DNA of 64,000 bases from Lentzea albidocapillata (GTDB lineage: Bacteria > Actinomycetota > Actinomycetes > Mycobacteriales > Pseudonocardiaceae). Position numbers and translations under genes: made by a program. Below are positions 31,329-40,137 of this stretch, piece by piece. The stretch spans positions 1 through 64,000 of the forward strand of contig NZ_JOEA01000030.1 of assembly GCF_000719115.1 (NCBI RefSeq). Direction: 5' to 3'. Below the pieces are notes generated by a model. That model was not told the DNA's origin, did no database searches, and saw nothing but the letters and a program-made list of their open reading frames with translations. Positions within the stretch are counted from its first letter, which is position 1. Each line of letters begins with the position of its first letter.

Positions 31329-32527
31329 ATGACACACCGCATAACCGACAGGCGGAAGTTCCGCCTGATCGCCTCGTTGTCGGCGGTCGCCGTGGTGGCC
31401 GCCGGTACCGCCACCGTGGCACTGGCCGCGAAGAACGGTGACCCGGCGCCAGCCGGCGCGTTCGTGCGCATCGAGCAGGTCGGTAAGAACGTCGTCAACC
31501 CGAAGGTGCAGCAGGGCGGCACCAGTGGTGTGTTCACCGTCGACTGCGGCACGAACGAGAACGGCAAGCGCAGCGCGGACAACCCGGTCGCCCAGCCGGG
31601 TGTTGATCACGGCGCCCAGCACGTCCACGACTTCGTCGGCAACCAGTCGATCAGCGCGGACTCGACCGACGAGTCCCTGGAGGATTCGGACACCAGCTGC
31701 AAGAACGGCGACAAGTCGTCCTACTTCTGGCCGGTCGTGCGGATCAACCCGAATGCGAACACGACCTCGTCGGGGTCCGGTCCGGACAAGATCAAGGAGG
31801 CGGGCACACCGCACGTCACCTGCCCGTCGGTCAAGGACCGTCTGCCCGCCGTGCCGCAGCAGGCGAGCGGCGAGGTGGACCGCAACCTCGAGCTGCTGGA
31901 CAAGCAGCTCAAGGAAGCCAACGACCGGGTGGCGCGCAACGAGAACCCCGGTGTGCCCCTCGGTGCGCGGCGCGCTGGGTGCCGTGCCGGACCAGGCGAT
32001 CGCCGAGGTGGACCGCAACCTCGTGCTGCTGGACAAGCAGATCGCGGAGGCCAACCAGCGGATCGTGACCACCAAGGGGCAGGGCGGCCCGAACTTCGTC
32101 AACAACGCCATTCTGGGGCCGTTGAGCCAACGCCCGCGCGACGTGGACCTGCAGCGGGTTCGAGGACCGCCTCTCGGACAAGTACGTCATCTGCCCGAAC
32201 GGCAGCAAGGTCATGCGGGTGCACGACTTCCCGGGCTGCTGGGACGGCCAGAACACCGACAGCGCCAACCATCGTGATCACATGCGGTTCGCGGACAAGC
32301 AGACCGGCGCGTGCCCCAAGGGCTTCAAGGCGATCCCACAGCTGCGGGTCACCACCGTCTACGACCTCCCGGCGGACGTGCAGCAGAAGGGTCAGTACCA
32401 GCTCGACGCCTTCCCCGAGGAGAACCACAACCCGTTCTCCGACCACCACGACTACGCCAACGTCAACTCCGACCAGACGATGGCGCAGATCGTGAAGTGC
32501 GTGAACGACGGGCGCAAGTGCTCCTGA
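31329..32527 (+). pseudogene. DUF1996-like secreted protein gene with two +1 frameshifts
   Basis: ATG 31329 follows GAGGA. The N-terminus is a signal peptide (RLIASLSAVAVVAAGTATVA). Reading continues in frame to about 31955, then the coherent sequence (LGAVPDQAIAEVDRNLVLLD) moves to the next frame, and near 32156 to a third (SDKYVICPNGSKVMRVHDFP, then DHHDYANVNSDQ). Removing one C from CCCC 31956-31959 and one G from GGG 32156-32158 restores a single frame of 398 codons plus stop. Both changes fall in homopolymers, so sequencing error or recent decay are equally possible. The protein also holds an internal duplication, EVDRNLELLDKQLKEAN and EVDRNLVLLDKQIAEAN. Function unknown. Confidence 0.75.
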
Positions 32528-32533
32528 ACGTCG

Positions 32534-32566
32534 TGAGGTGGCGGTGCGACCCGCACCGCCACCTCA
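32534..32566. terminator. Terminator hairpin after the DUF1996-like gene
   Basis: Perfect 15-bp stem TGAGGTGGCGGTGCG (32534-32548) / CGCACCGCCACCTCA (32552-32566) with a 3-nt loop, 7 bp after the stop codon. No T tract. The right arm overlaps the stop codon of the open minus-strand stretch 32564-32791. Confidence 0.7.
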
Positions 32567-32791
32567 GCCCGTGGTGAGCACCGACTCGATGCGGTGGGCG
32601 ATGCGTTCGATGTCGGTGGGAGCCAGGCTCAGCCACCCGGTGTCGCTGACCATGACATAGCGCGTCGGATCGGCGCTGAACACAGCCCATGGTGGCAGGC
32701 CATGATCACCCGCGCAGATCGTGCTACCTCGGGCGGACTTCGGCCAAGCCCCTGGTGTGATGCGGGCTGACGATCGGTAGACCCACTCTGA
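32564..32791 (-). pseudogene. Possible gene remnant without a start codon
   Basis: A minus-strand frame is open for 75 residues between a TGA at 32794 and the stop at 32564-32566. Its composition looks like real protein: CAGDHGLPPWAVFSADPTRY followed by MVSDTGWLSLAPTDIERIAH. No ATG or GTG lies near the beginning; the first candidates would leave about 34 residues. I do not recognise the family. It fills most of the 269-bp gap before the 32796 gene and may be the tail of a lost gene. Confidence 0.3.
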
Positions 32792-32795
32792 TCAG

Positions 32796-34172
32796 GTGGG
32801 AATCTTCAGCGAACATGTGACGGTCCTGGTCGCGGCGGGAACGCTCGCGCTCATCGGCGTTCCGCCGGCCTCCGCGACACCGGATCCCGGTTGGGGCGCG
32901 TGCGCCAAGCCGGTCGCGCCGGGAGTCGAGTGCGGCACGCTGACCGTGCCGGTCGACTGGGCGAAACCGGGCGGCGGCACGGTCGGGTTGCGGGTCTACC
33001 GGTGGAAGGCGGAGAACAGCAAGGGAACGATCCTGGGCTTTCCGTCCGGCCCGGGACAGCCCGGTGACTACACCTTCGGCACGCTCCGGCGCGCGTTGCC
33101 CGGCTACGACCTGATCTCGCTCGACCCGCGCGGTGTCGGCGAGAGCCACCCGATGACCTGCGACGTCGACAAGATCCTCAAGATCCCGTACGTGCCGCCG
33201 ACGGACGCCGGGGCGTTCGAGGCGCTGAAGCAGAACCAGAAGGCGTTCTGGTCCACGTGCACGACCGGCGTGGAGAACCTCGACGACCATCTCGACGCCT
33301 ACAGCACGGCAAGCGACGCCGACGCGTTGCGCAGGGCCGTGGGTGCCCGGAAGGTCAGCGTGTACGGCCTTTCGTACGGCACGTTGCTCGGCGAGCGGTA
33401 CCTGGAGAAGTTCGGCCGGCACGTCGACGGCTCGGTCCTCGAGGGTGTGATGAACCCCGGTCAGGACCGCCGGGAGTTCATGACCACGGCCGCGGCGGGG
33501 GTCGAGGCGATCTTCACCGAGTTCGCGCGGTGGTCCGACGAGACACCGGACAGCGCGTTGCACGGCCAGGACCCGGCGGACGTGTTCCGCAAGGCGCGGC
33601 AGAACGCCGCCCGCCTGCCGGGGACCTTCTACGGCCTCCCGTGGTCGGAGGTCATGATCACGCGTTACTTCGAGATCTTCGCCCCGCGTGACTTCGGTGA
33701 GGTGGCGAAGGGGCTGAAGGAGCTCGCCGAGGGGCGCAACCCGTTCCCCGACGAGCCCGGCGGCGAGGTTCCTCCGCGCAGGCTCGAGTACGCGGACCCG
33801 ACCACGTGCTCCGACTGGCCCTTCGCGCTGCCGAACGTGGAGGAGGCTCGTGCGGATCTGAGGTCGGCGAGGAAGGCCGCGCCGGTCGTCGGGTACTCGA
33901 CGAACTCCAGCAACTACACCTCGATCTGCGTGGGCGGCCCGAAGACCGGAAGGCCGAAGCCGGTGTCCTCGCGCAGCGCGAGTCCGACGTTGCTGCTGAG
34001 CAACTCGCTGGACCCGGCGACGCCGAAGGTCTGGGCCGAGAAGGTGCAGGAGCAGCTGGGGGGTAAGGCGATCCACGTCGTCACCGAACGCGTTGGGCAC
34101 GGCGGCGGCATGGAGGACCCGGTGACGCTGAAGAAGGTGCAGGACTACATGGCCAGCACGACCCGGCCGTGA
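32796..34172 (+). CDS. Secreted alpha/beta-hydrolase, tripeptidyl-aminopeptidase (SlpD/TAP) type
   Basis: 458 residues from GTG 32796 (GTG 32817 is an alternative). The signal peptide (HVTVLVAAGTLALIGVPPAS) is followed by GWGACAKPVAPGVECGTLTV, typical of the S33 TAP family. The nucleophile Ser lies in VYGLSYGTLLGERY; the acid and His residues are in SNSLDPATP and RVGHGG. Members release N-terminal tri- or dipeptides outside the cell. Its last 28 bp overlap the convergent dehydrogenase gene. No strong ribosome-binding site is visible. Confidence 0.86.
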   Translation: MGIFSEHVTVLVAAGTLALIGVPPASATPDPGWGACAKPVAPGVECGTLTVPVDWAKPGGGTVGLRVYRWKAENSKGTILGFPSGPGQPGDYTFGTLRRALPGYDLISLDPRGVGESHPMTCDVDKILKIPYVPPTDAGAFEALKQNQKAFWSTCTTGVENLDDHLDAYSTASDADALRRAVGARKVSVYGLSYGTLLGERYLEKFGRHVDGSVLEGVMNPGQDRREFMTTAAAGVEAIFTEFARWSDETPDSALHGQDPADVFRKARQNAARLPGTFYGLPWSEVMITRYFEIFAPRDFGEVAKGLKELAEGRNPFPDEPGGEVPPRRLEYADPTTCSDWPFALPNVEEARADLRSARKAAPVVGYSTNSSNYTSICVGGPKTGRPKPVSSRSASPTLLLSNSLDPATPKVWAEKVQEQLGGKAIHVVTERVGHGGGMEDPVTLKKVQDYMASTTRP

Positions 34173-35032
34173 GCGGTGCGGTGCCAGGCATCGGCGACGC
34201 CGGCCAGGGGCACCACCTCGTGGTCGACGGTGAGCGCACCCGCCGCCGCGTGCCGGGCGATCACGGAGATGGCGTCGGCCCGCTGCCGCACGGTCAGTTC
34301 GTTGTTGGTGTAACCGGTCAGGCGCAATGACCGGCTGCGCAACGTGGACGACGTGATCGGGCTCGTCTCGCCCGCCGATCCGCCGAGGTTCACCCACCGG
34401 CCGCCCGGTCGCAACGCCTGGGCGGCCGCGGCGGCGGGAGCCCCGAACAACGGGTCGATCAGCAGGTCGACGCCCTGGGCGGCGTCGGCCACGTCCTCCA
34501 GCGCGACCACGACGTCCGCTCCCGCTCGCACCGCGCGTGCGCGCGCCTCGGCCGAACGCGCGGCGGCCACCACCCGTCCGGCACCGGCGAGCCGGGCGAG
34601 CTGGATCGCGGCCTGGCCGACCGCGCCGCAGCCGAGCACGACAACGGACTCGCCCGGTGCCAGACTGCTCAGCGCCATGTACGCGGCGACGGCGGACAAC
34701 CCGAGCGCGGCCATCACGACCGGGTCGACGTCCGGCACGAACACCAGATCTTCCTCACGTGCCAACGCCTTCGCGGCCATGCTCCCGTCGCCGGGTGCCA
34801 TCCCGGCGCTGGTGGGAAACCACACCGTCCGCCCGCCGACGGTCCCGATCCCTTGCACCCCAGGCACATAGGGTGTCGCGGGCACGCCGAAGTAGGACGT
34901 GCCGCTGGCGCACAAGCGATCCAACGGCGTGATGGGCGCGGCGAGGACGTCCACGACGACCTCGCCGGAGGGCTCGTCCCGGTCAACGAGCGACGGAGGC
35001 TGACCGGGACGAACGACTACTGCGGCGCGCAC
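34145..35032 (-). CDS. Zinc-type alcohol dehydrogenase/quinone reductase-like protein (MDR family)
   Basis: 295 residues from GTG 35032 (ATG 35068 would add 12 residues). It has the MDR fold: catalytic-like N-terminal domain (PITPLDRLCASGTSYFGVPA) and a Rossmann motif VVLGCGAVGQAAIQLARLAG near residue 130. The zinc-ligating cysteines of classical alcohol dehydrogenases are missing, so it is nearer to quinone oxidoreductases. It is the last gene of the IclR-controlled operon and overlaps the dioxygenase stop by 16 bp. It may reduce a ring-cleavage product; that is inference. Confidence 0.8.
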   Translation of the reverse strand: MRAAVVVRPGQPPSLVDRDEPSGEVVVDVLAAPITPLDRLCASGTSYFGVPATPYVPGVQGIGTVGGRTVWFPTSAGMAPGDGSMAAKALAREEDLVFVPDVDPVVMAALGLSAVAAYMALSSLAPGESVVVLGCGAVGQAAIQLARLAGAGRVVAAARSAEARARAVRAGADVVVALEDVADAAQGVDLLIDPLFGAPAAAAAQALRPGGRWVNLGGSAGETSPITSSTLRSRSLRLTGYTNNELTVRQRADAISVIARHAAAGALTVDHEVVPLAGVADAWHRTAHGRVVLAM

Positions 35033-35883
35033 GGCTGCAACACGAAGTCGAACTCGGCGAGCACCCACGGCACCGCGGACGTGCCGCCGTCCGGCGTCGG
35101 ACCGGGCTCGCGCGGCTCGAACCTCACCACGAGTTCCTGCTTGGTGCCGAACACGACGTCGCTGTCGAGGTACTCGGCGCCCTCCTCGAACAGGTGCGTG
35201 ATCAGCGGTTCGTACCCCTCGGCGGTGAGCAGGAAGTGCACGTGCGCCGGCCGGAAGTGGCTGATCTCCGTCTGCCCGATCAACGCGCCGACCGGCCCGT
35301 CCATCGGGATCGAGTACCCCTTCGGCGTGATCGTGCGGACGCAGTAGGTGCCGTCCGCTTCGGCGCGGTACTTCGCGCGCAGCCGTGCCTCGTCCACTTC
35401 GAGCTGCGCCTCGTACGCGCCCTCAGCGTCGGCCTGCCACACGTCCAGCACCGCACCGGACACCGGCGAACCGTCCAGTGAACGCACGGTTCCGGTGAGG
35501 TAGAGCGGAGTTCCGTCCACGTCGTCGGACATGTCACCGCCGAACCCGAGCTCGGGGGAGCCGTCGATGTGGAACGGCCCGAGCACGGTCGCGGGTGTCG
35601 CACCCGCGGAGAACCGGTGGTTCATCTGCACGACGAGCATGCTCAGGCCGAGCACGTCCGACGCGAGGATGAACTCCTCGCGCTTGGAGTCGCTGATCTG
35701 CCCGGTGGCGGTGAGCCACCCGATCGCGGCCATCCACTCGGCCTCGGTGAGCCGCACCTCGCGGGCGAACTCGTGCAGGTGCCGGACCAGCGCGGTCATC
35801 AGGGTCGCGGTCCGCGGGTCCTTCGCGGTGGCCCAGCGCTGTTCCGCGAGCGCGGTGATGTTGTCCTCGGTGACGAGCTGCAT
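35017..35883 (-). CDS. Intradiol ring-cleavage dioxygenase (catechol/hydroxyquinol 1,2-dioxygenase type)
   Basis: 288 residues from ATG 35883. The N-terminal helical dimerisation domain (about 1-100) precedes the beta-sandwich catalytic domain. Ligands of the ferric iron appear as Tyr in YCVRTITPKGYSIP and His in HFRPAHVHF. Length and the N-terminal domain fit catechol or hydroxyquinol 1,2-dioxygenases rather than protocatechuate dioxygenase subunits. It is in a coupled operon with a CoA-transferase and an amidohydrolase, so the substrate may be a catechol-like ring formed from a nitrogenous aromatic. The substrate is unknown. Confidence 0.88.
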   Translation of the reverse strand: MQLVTEDNITALAEQRWATAKDPRTATLMTALVRHLHEFAREVRLTEAEWMAAIGWLTATGQISDSKREEFILASDVLGLSMLVVQMNHRFSAGATPATVLGPFHIDGSPELGFGGDMSDDVDGTPLYLTGTVRSLDGSPVSGAVLDVWQADAEGAYEAQLEVDEARLRAKYRAEADGTYCVRTITPKGYSIPMDGPVGALIGQTEISHFRPAHVHFLLTAEGYEPLITHLFEEGAEYLDSDVVFGTKQELVVRFEPREPGPTPDGGTSAVPWVLAEFDFVLQPCAPQ

Positions 35884-35886
35884 TGC

Positions 35887-36654
35887 TCACTCCTCGACAG
35901 GCGCGACAGACCTGGTGTTCATGTCGACGGAAAGGAAGATCTGGTTGGCGACGGGGTTACGCAGCTCCTCGGCGAGCTGCCCGATCAGTCCGGCGGTGCG
36001 GGCGAGCAGTGCGAAGCCCCGCAACAACTCCAGTGGCAGGCCGAGGTCGGCGAGCACCGCGCCGCACGTGCCGGCACCGTTGAGGGGCAACGTCTTGCCG
36101 AGCACCTGCGGATGAACGCGCCCGATCGCGGCGAACAGCGAGAGGTGCGGCCCGGCCAGGCCTTCCTCGTCGGCGATCTCGAACAGGCGTGGGGTGCGGG
36201 GATCACCGTTCTTGTGCACGTGGTGCCCGAGTCCGGGAATGCGTGTTTTCCCTTGCGCCCGAACGGTTTCCAGCGCGAGGGCGTCCCAGTCCTCCCGGGG
36301 CGCGTGAGCGCTGACCACGGAGTTGAGGAACCGGCCGGCGTCCTCGGTGACGCCGAGGAACCGCGAACCGCCGCCGAGCAGTCCCGCCGCCAGCGCGCCC
36401 TGCACGGAGTCCGGGGCGGACAGGAAGGTCAGGCGGCTGACGATGGCGGTCGGCGTGAATCCGTGGTCGGCGAGGGCGGCCAGCACCGCCTCGAACAGCC
36501 GCGTCTCGCCGGGGCTCGGCCTGCGCTGGGTGGCGAGCCAGAACGCCAGCTCACCGAACCCGACGGTGCCCATCACGTCACGGGCGAGGTCCTGCCCCAG
36601 CAACGTGATGGTGTCGGGCGTGGACGCGCCGAGCGCCGTTTCATACACCGTCAC
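35887..36654 (-). CDS. Citryl-CoA lyase / citrate synthase-like protein
   Basis: 255 residues from GTG 36654, which overlaps the CoA-transferase end by 14 bp. It carries the short citrate-synthase fold of citryl-CoA lyases: GLGHHVHKNGDPRTPRLFEI contains the active-site His and DPR, and VHPQVLGKTLPLNGAGTCGA follows. At about half the length of citrate synthase it likely performs a retro-Claisen cleavage of a CoA thioester, acting after the adjacent CoA-transferase. Its substrate is unknown. Confidence 0.82.
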   Translation of the reverse strand: MTVYETALGASTPDTITLLGQDLARDVMGTVGFGELAFWLATQRRPSPGETRLFEAVLAALADHGFTPTAIVSRLTFLSAPDSVQGALAAGLLGGGSRFLGVTEDAGRFLNSVVSAHAPREDWDALALETVRAQGKTRIPGLGHHVHKNGDPRTPRLFEIADEEGLAGPHLSLFAAIGRVHPQVLGKTLPLNGAGTCGAVLADLGLPLELLRGFALLARTAGLIGQLAEELRNPVANQIFLSVDMNTRSVAPVEE

Positions 36655-37777
36655 GGTCCTCCTTCAGCCACGTGCGCAGCTCCTCGCCGTGCTCGTCCAG
36701 TTCGGGCGGCGGCAGCCGGTAGACCGCCGGTGTCTCCGAGAAGCGGATCGGGTGCCGGGTGGTCGGCACGTCCCCGACCACCACGACGGGGTCGAGTCCG
36801 AACCGTTCGGCCATCGCGAACCCGCCGTCGATCGTGTTGATCGGCCCGCACGGCACGCCGGCCGCCACGAGCAGGTCGAACCACTCGACGGCGCCACGGG
36901 CTCGCAGCCGTTCCACCAGGATCGGCCGCAGCTCCTCGCGGTTGCGCGTCCGGTCGGCGTTGCGGGCGAACCGCGGGTCGTCCGGCACCTCGGACAACCC
37001 GAGGACCTCGCACAGCCGCCGGAACTGGCCGTCGTTGGCTGCCGCGACGATCAGGTCGTTGTCGGCCGTGGGCAACGGCTCGTAGGGGAACACGCTGGGG
37101 TGCGCGTTGCCCATCCGGAACGGCACGACGTCGCCCGCCACGAACGCCGAGCTGTGGTTCACCAGCCCTGTCAACGCCGACGACAGCAGGTTCACCTCGA
37201 CGAGCTGGCCCTGCCCCGTCGAGTCGCGGTGGCGCAGCGCGGCGAGGATGCCGATGACGGCGTGGTTGCCCGCCATCACGTCGAACACCGAGATGCCCGC
37301 GCGGTACGGCGGCCCGTCCGGATCACCGGTCAGGCTCATCAGCCCGGAGATCGCCTGCACCATCAGGTCGTAGCCGGGAACGTGCCTGCCCTCCCCGGAA
37401 CCGAAACCCGTGATGGACGCGTAGATCACGCGCGGGTTCGAAGCGCTGACCGAGGCATGGTCGAGCCCGTACTTGGCCAGGCCGCCGGGCTTGAAGTTCT
37501 CGATCACCACGTCCGCGCGCCGGGCGAGTTCCCGGCCCAGCACGGCGTCGTCCTCGGAGCGCAGGTCGAGAGCGATCGACCGCTTGCCCCGGTTGACGCC
37601 CAGGTAGTAGGTGGAGACGTCGTCGCGGACGGGCGGCATCCACGTGCGGGTCTCGTCGCCGGCCGGTCCCTCGACCTTGACGACCGTGGCGCCCATGTCG
37701 GCCAGCAGCATCGTCGCGTACGGGCCCGCGAGCACGCGCGAGAAGTCGGCGACGAGCAGGCCTTCGAGTGGACCCAT
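36641..37777 (-). CDS. CaiB/BaiF family CoA-transferase (type III)
   Basis: 378 residues from ATG 37777, which overlaps the amidohydrolase stop in an ATGA junction. Family motifs: GLLVADFSRVLAGPYATMLL, VVKVEGPAGDETR, NRGKRSIALDLR, and the catalytic Asp region HVPGYDLMVQAISGLM. C-terminal half has AGVPCGPINTIDG. Type III transferases move CoA between carboxylic acids. In this operon it would activate a ring-derived acid for the citryl-CoA-lyase-like protein next to it. Confidence 0.9.
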   Translation of the reverse strand: MGPLEGLLVADFSRVLAGPYATMLLADMGATVVKVEGPAGDETRTWMPPVRDDVSTYYLGVNRGKRSIALDLRSEDDAVLGRELARRADVVIENFKPGGLAKYGLDHASVSASNPRVIYASITGFGSGEGRHVPGYDLMVQAISGLMSLTGDPDGPPYRAGISVFDVMAGNHAVIGILAALRHRDSTGQGQLVEVNLLSSALTGLVNHSSAFVAGDVVPFRMGNAHPSVFPYEPLPTADNDLIVAAANDGQFRRLCEVLGLSEVPDDPRFARNADRTRNREELRPILVERLRARGAVEWFDLLVAAGVPCGPINTIDGGFAMAERFGLDPVVVVGDVPTTRHPIRFSETPAVYRLPPPELDEHGEELRTWLKEDRDGV

Positions 37778-39195
37778 CAGACGGACGTCCGGGTGTCGCC
37801 GCGGTACTCGGTGTAGGTGTAGGGGTTGTCCAGCACCTTGGATTCCGGGATGTCGGGGTTCATGCCCTTCGCCCACGCCTCCTCGCCGAGTTGCGTCCGC
37901 AGGTGGTCCACGGTGTTCGACACCTGGGCGCGGATGGAGCCGAGGTCGACGCCGACGAGCTTGTGGTCGCGCTTCACGATCCGTCCGTCGACGAGCACGG
38001 TGTCCACATCGGACCGTTGGGCCTGGAACGCCACGTGCCCGTACGGGTTGAGGATCGGGAACATCGCGGGGGAGTTCTCGTTGCGCAGCAGGACGATGTC
38101 GGCCTTCTTGCCGACTTCGAGGCTGCCGAGGTCCGCGGCGCGTCCCAACGCCCGCGCGCCACCCATCGTCGCCCACTCCACGACCTGCTCGGCCCGCAAC
38201 GACGAGTGCGTGACGGTGTCGTTGGTGCCGTGCGCGGCCATGTGCTCGCGGGCCCGGTCGGCACCCAGCGTCGCGCGCATCGCGGAGAACAGGTCTCCGC
38301 TCCACCACACCGACGTGTCCATCGACAGCGACATCGGGATGCCGTGCTCGCGGATCGCCCAGGTGGGCGGGTAGCCCTGGCCCGCGCTCTGCTCGCTCTC
38401 GGTCGACACGGAGATCGAGCCACCGGTCGCCGCGATGCGGTGGTAGGAGTCGGCGGACAACGTCGCCGCGTGCACATAGATCGACTGCGGCGTCATGAAA
38501 CCGTTGTCGTACATCAGCCTGATGCCGTCGTCGTTGGTCGCGCCCCACACGCCCGCGTGCGTCGTGACGGGGACGCCGAGCTCCCGCGCGACCTCGAAGG
38601 CGGCCTTCTCGGGGAACGACGGGTCGCCGGTCACGTCGAACGCGAGCTGGAAGCCCAGCATGTCGTCGCCGGTGATGCGGCGGGAGACGAAGTCCCGGAA
38701 CTCGGGTGTGGCGGTCCAGGAGGCGGGGCTGTCCTGGATGTTGCCGTAGGCCAGCACGAACCGGCCGGGCACCGCCCGCAGCGCGTCGACGGCGGCGTCG
38801 GCGTGCTCGGTGGTCTGCAGGCCGTGCGACCAGTCGACGGTCGTGGTGACACCGGCGTCGAGGGCCTCGGCCGCGCCCAGGAGGTTGCCGGCGTGGATGT
38901 CCTGCGGCCGGAACACCTTGCCCCACTCCAGGTAGTACCAGACGAAGTACTGCGTGAGCGTCCAGTCCGCGCCGTAGCCGCGCATCGCGGTCTGCCACAT
39001 GTGCCGGTGCGTGTCGATCATGCCCGGCATGACGATGCCGTTCGTGGCGTCGACCTCGACGGTCCCCTCCGGCACCTCCAGCCGCGGCCCGATCGCGGCG
39101 ATCCGGTCGCCTGCGACGAGGACGTCGTGGTCGACGAGCGGCCGGCGGCCGTCCATGGTCAGGACAGTGCCGTTTCTCAGGACGACGGAACTCAT
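37777..39195 (-). CDS. Amidohydrolase/chlorohydrolase-type deaminase (TRZ/ATZ family)
   Basis: 472 residues from ATG 39195, with GGGAGTT upstream. Metal ligands of the amidohydrolase superfamily are present: IDTHRHMWQTAM (HxH), VTTHAGVWG, SIYVHAATLS and LSMDTSVWW (Asp). Subtype I enzymes of this group hydrolyse C-N or C-Cl bonds on heteroaromatic rings (SsnA, AtzB and TrzN relatives). It is the first gene of the operon, so it probably carries out the entry step on a nitrogen heterocycle or amine. An 18-bp operator lies 20 bp upstream. Confidence 0.88.
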   Translation of the reverse strand: MSSVVLRNGTVLTMDGRRPLVDHDVLVAGDRIAAIGPRLEVPEGTVEVDATNGIVMPGMIDTHRHMWQTAMRGYGADWTLTQYFVWYYLEWGKVFRPQDIHAGNLLGAAEALDAGVTTTVDWSHGLQTTEHADAAVDALRAVPGRFVLAYGNIQDSPASWTATPEFRDFVSRRITGDDMLGFQLAFDVTGDPSFPEKAAFEVARELGVPVTTHAGVWGATNDDGIRLMYDNGFMTPQSIYVHAATLSADSYHRIAATGGSISVSTESEQSAGQGYPPTWAIREHGIPMSLSMDTSVWWSGDLFSAMRATLGADRAREHMAAHGTNDTVTHSSLRAEQVVEWATMGGARALGRAADLGSLEVGKKADIVLLRNENSPAMFPILNPYGHVAFQAQRSDVDTVLVDGRIVKRDHKLVGVDLGSIRAQVSNTVDHLRTQLGEEAWAKGMNPDIPESKVLDNPYTYTEYRGDTRTSV

Positions 39196-39214
39196 CGGGA
39201 ACTCCCTTGACCGT

Positions 39215-39232
39215 CTAGCGGACAGGTGTCCG
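39215..39232. promoter_or_regulatory. IclR-type operator in front of the catabolic operon
   Basis: CTAGCGGACAGGTGTCCG with the palindromic core CGGACAggTGTCCG. The identical 18 bp occur in inverted orientation at 40092-40109 before the IclR gene. It lies 20 bp before the amidohydrolase start codon, consistent with repression or activation by the IclR protein encoded alongside. Confidence 0.8.
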
Positions 39233-39271
39233 TTGAATCGTCAACCTTCGACGGCCGTTGGTCAACCCCCC

Positions 39272-40078
39272 TCAGGACGCGACGACCTCGTGCGGCACCG
39301 TGCCGAGCCGGGCGAAGTCGGCGCTGATCTCGCCCGCGACCTGCAGCAGGAGGGGCAGGTGGTGCTCGACCATGTGCTCGACCGACGTCTCGGACGCGTG
39401 GCAGTTGACGTTGATCCCGGCCACGACCCTGCCGCTCCCGTCGCGCAACGGTGCCGCGACCGACCGGATGCCCAGCGCGAGCTGCTCGTCGGTCAGCGCC
39501 CACCCGCGTGCCCGGACGTCCCGCAGCTCGGCGTCGCGCTCGGCCGCGTCCGGCTGCCAGCGCGACGTCAGGCCGGACCGGGTCGGCTGCGCGAGCACGG
39601 CCTCCAGCTCGTCCGGTGCCAGGGTGGCGAGCTGCACCTTCCCCAGTGAGGTCGGCAAAGCCGGGAACCGCGTGCCGATCTGCACGGACAGCGTGACGAT
39701 CTTCGGCACGGCGACCCGCGCGACGTAGATGATGTCCGGCCCGTCGAGCTGCGCGATCGACACGGACTCGTTGGTGCGGGCACACAGCCGTTCCATGTGC
39801 GGGCGGGCGACGTCCCACAGGCCCATCGACCGCACGTACGCGACGCCGAGGTCGAGCACTCGCGGCGTGAGCGCGAAGCCGGCCTCGCTCTGCCGCACGT
39901 ACCCGAGCTCGGCGAGCGTGAGCAGGATGCGGCGCGTGGTCGGCCGCGCCAGCCCGGTGGCCGAGGCGACCTCGCTGAGCGTCATCACCGGGCGCAACGG
40001 CCGGAACGCGCGGATCACGTCCAGGCCGCGGGCGAGCGCCTCGATGAAGTCGGGGCCGGTGTCAGGGCGAGCAGGCAT
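39272..40078 (-). CDS. IclR-family regulator (PcaR/PobR-like) of the aromatic catabolic operon
   Basis: 268 residues from ATG 40078. The winged helix (about 10-75) contains ALARGLDVIRAFRPLRPVMT and LARPTTRRILLTLAELGYV. The effector domain follows, with TSLGKVQLATL and LALGIRSVAAPLRDGSGRVV, ending QVAGEISADFARLG, the PcaR/PcaU-like pattern. It is upstream of, and codirectional with, the operon. The same operator stands before its own gene (40092-40109) and the operon (39215-39232), showing autoregulation plus pathway control. Ligand unknown. Confidence 0.9.
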   Translation of the reverse strand: MPARPDTGPDFIEALARGLDVIRAFRPLRPVMTLSEVASATGLARPTTRRILLTLAELGYVRQSEAGFALTPRVLDLGVAYVRSMGLWDVARPHMERLCARTNESVSIAQLDGPDIIYVARVAVPKIVTLSVQIGTRFPALPTSLGKVQLATLAPDELEAVLAQPTRSGLTSRWQPDAAERDAELRDVRARGWALTDEQLALGIRSVAAPLRDGSGRVVAGINVNCHASETSVEHMVEHHLPLLLQVAGEISADFARLGTVPHEVVAS

Positions 40079-40091
40079 GTGCCCACGATAT

Positions 40092-40109
40092 CGGACACCT
40101 GTCCGCTAG
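40092..40109. promoter_or_regulatory. IclR-type operator in front of the IclR gene
   Basis: CGGACACCTGTCCGCTAG, the exact reverse complement of the operator at 39215-39232. It lies 13 bp before the IclR start codon. Confidence 0.8.
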
Positions 40110-40137
40110 GCCGTGACTCCGCCACGCCTCGATGAAC

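Noticed and set aside
32564..32791. DUF397-type protein for the open stretch
   Set aside because: The DUF397 tryptophan-serine start and conserved D-S-K pattern are missing; only a superficial resemblance.
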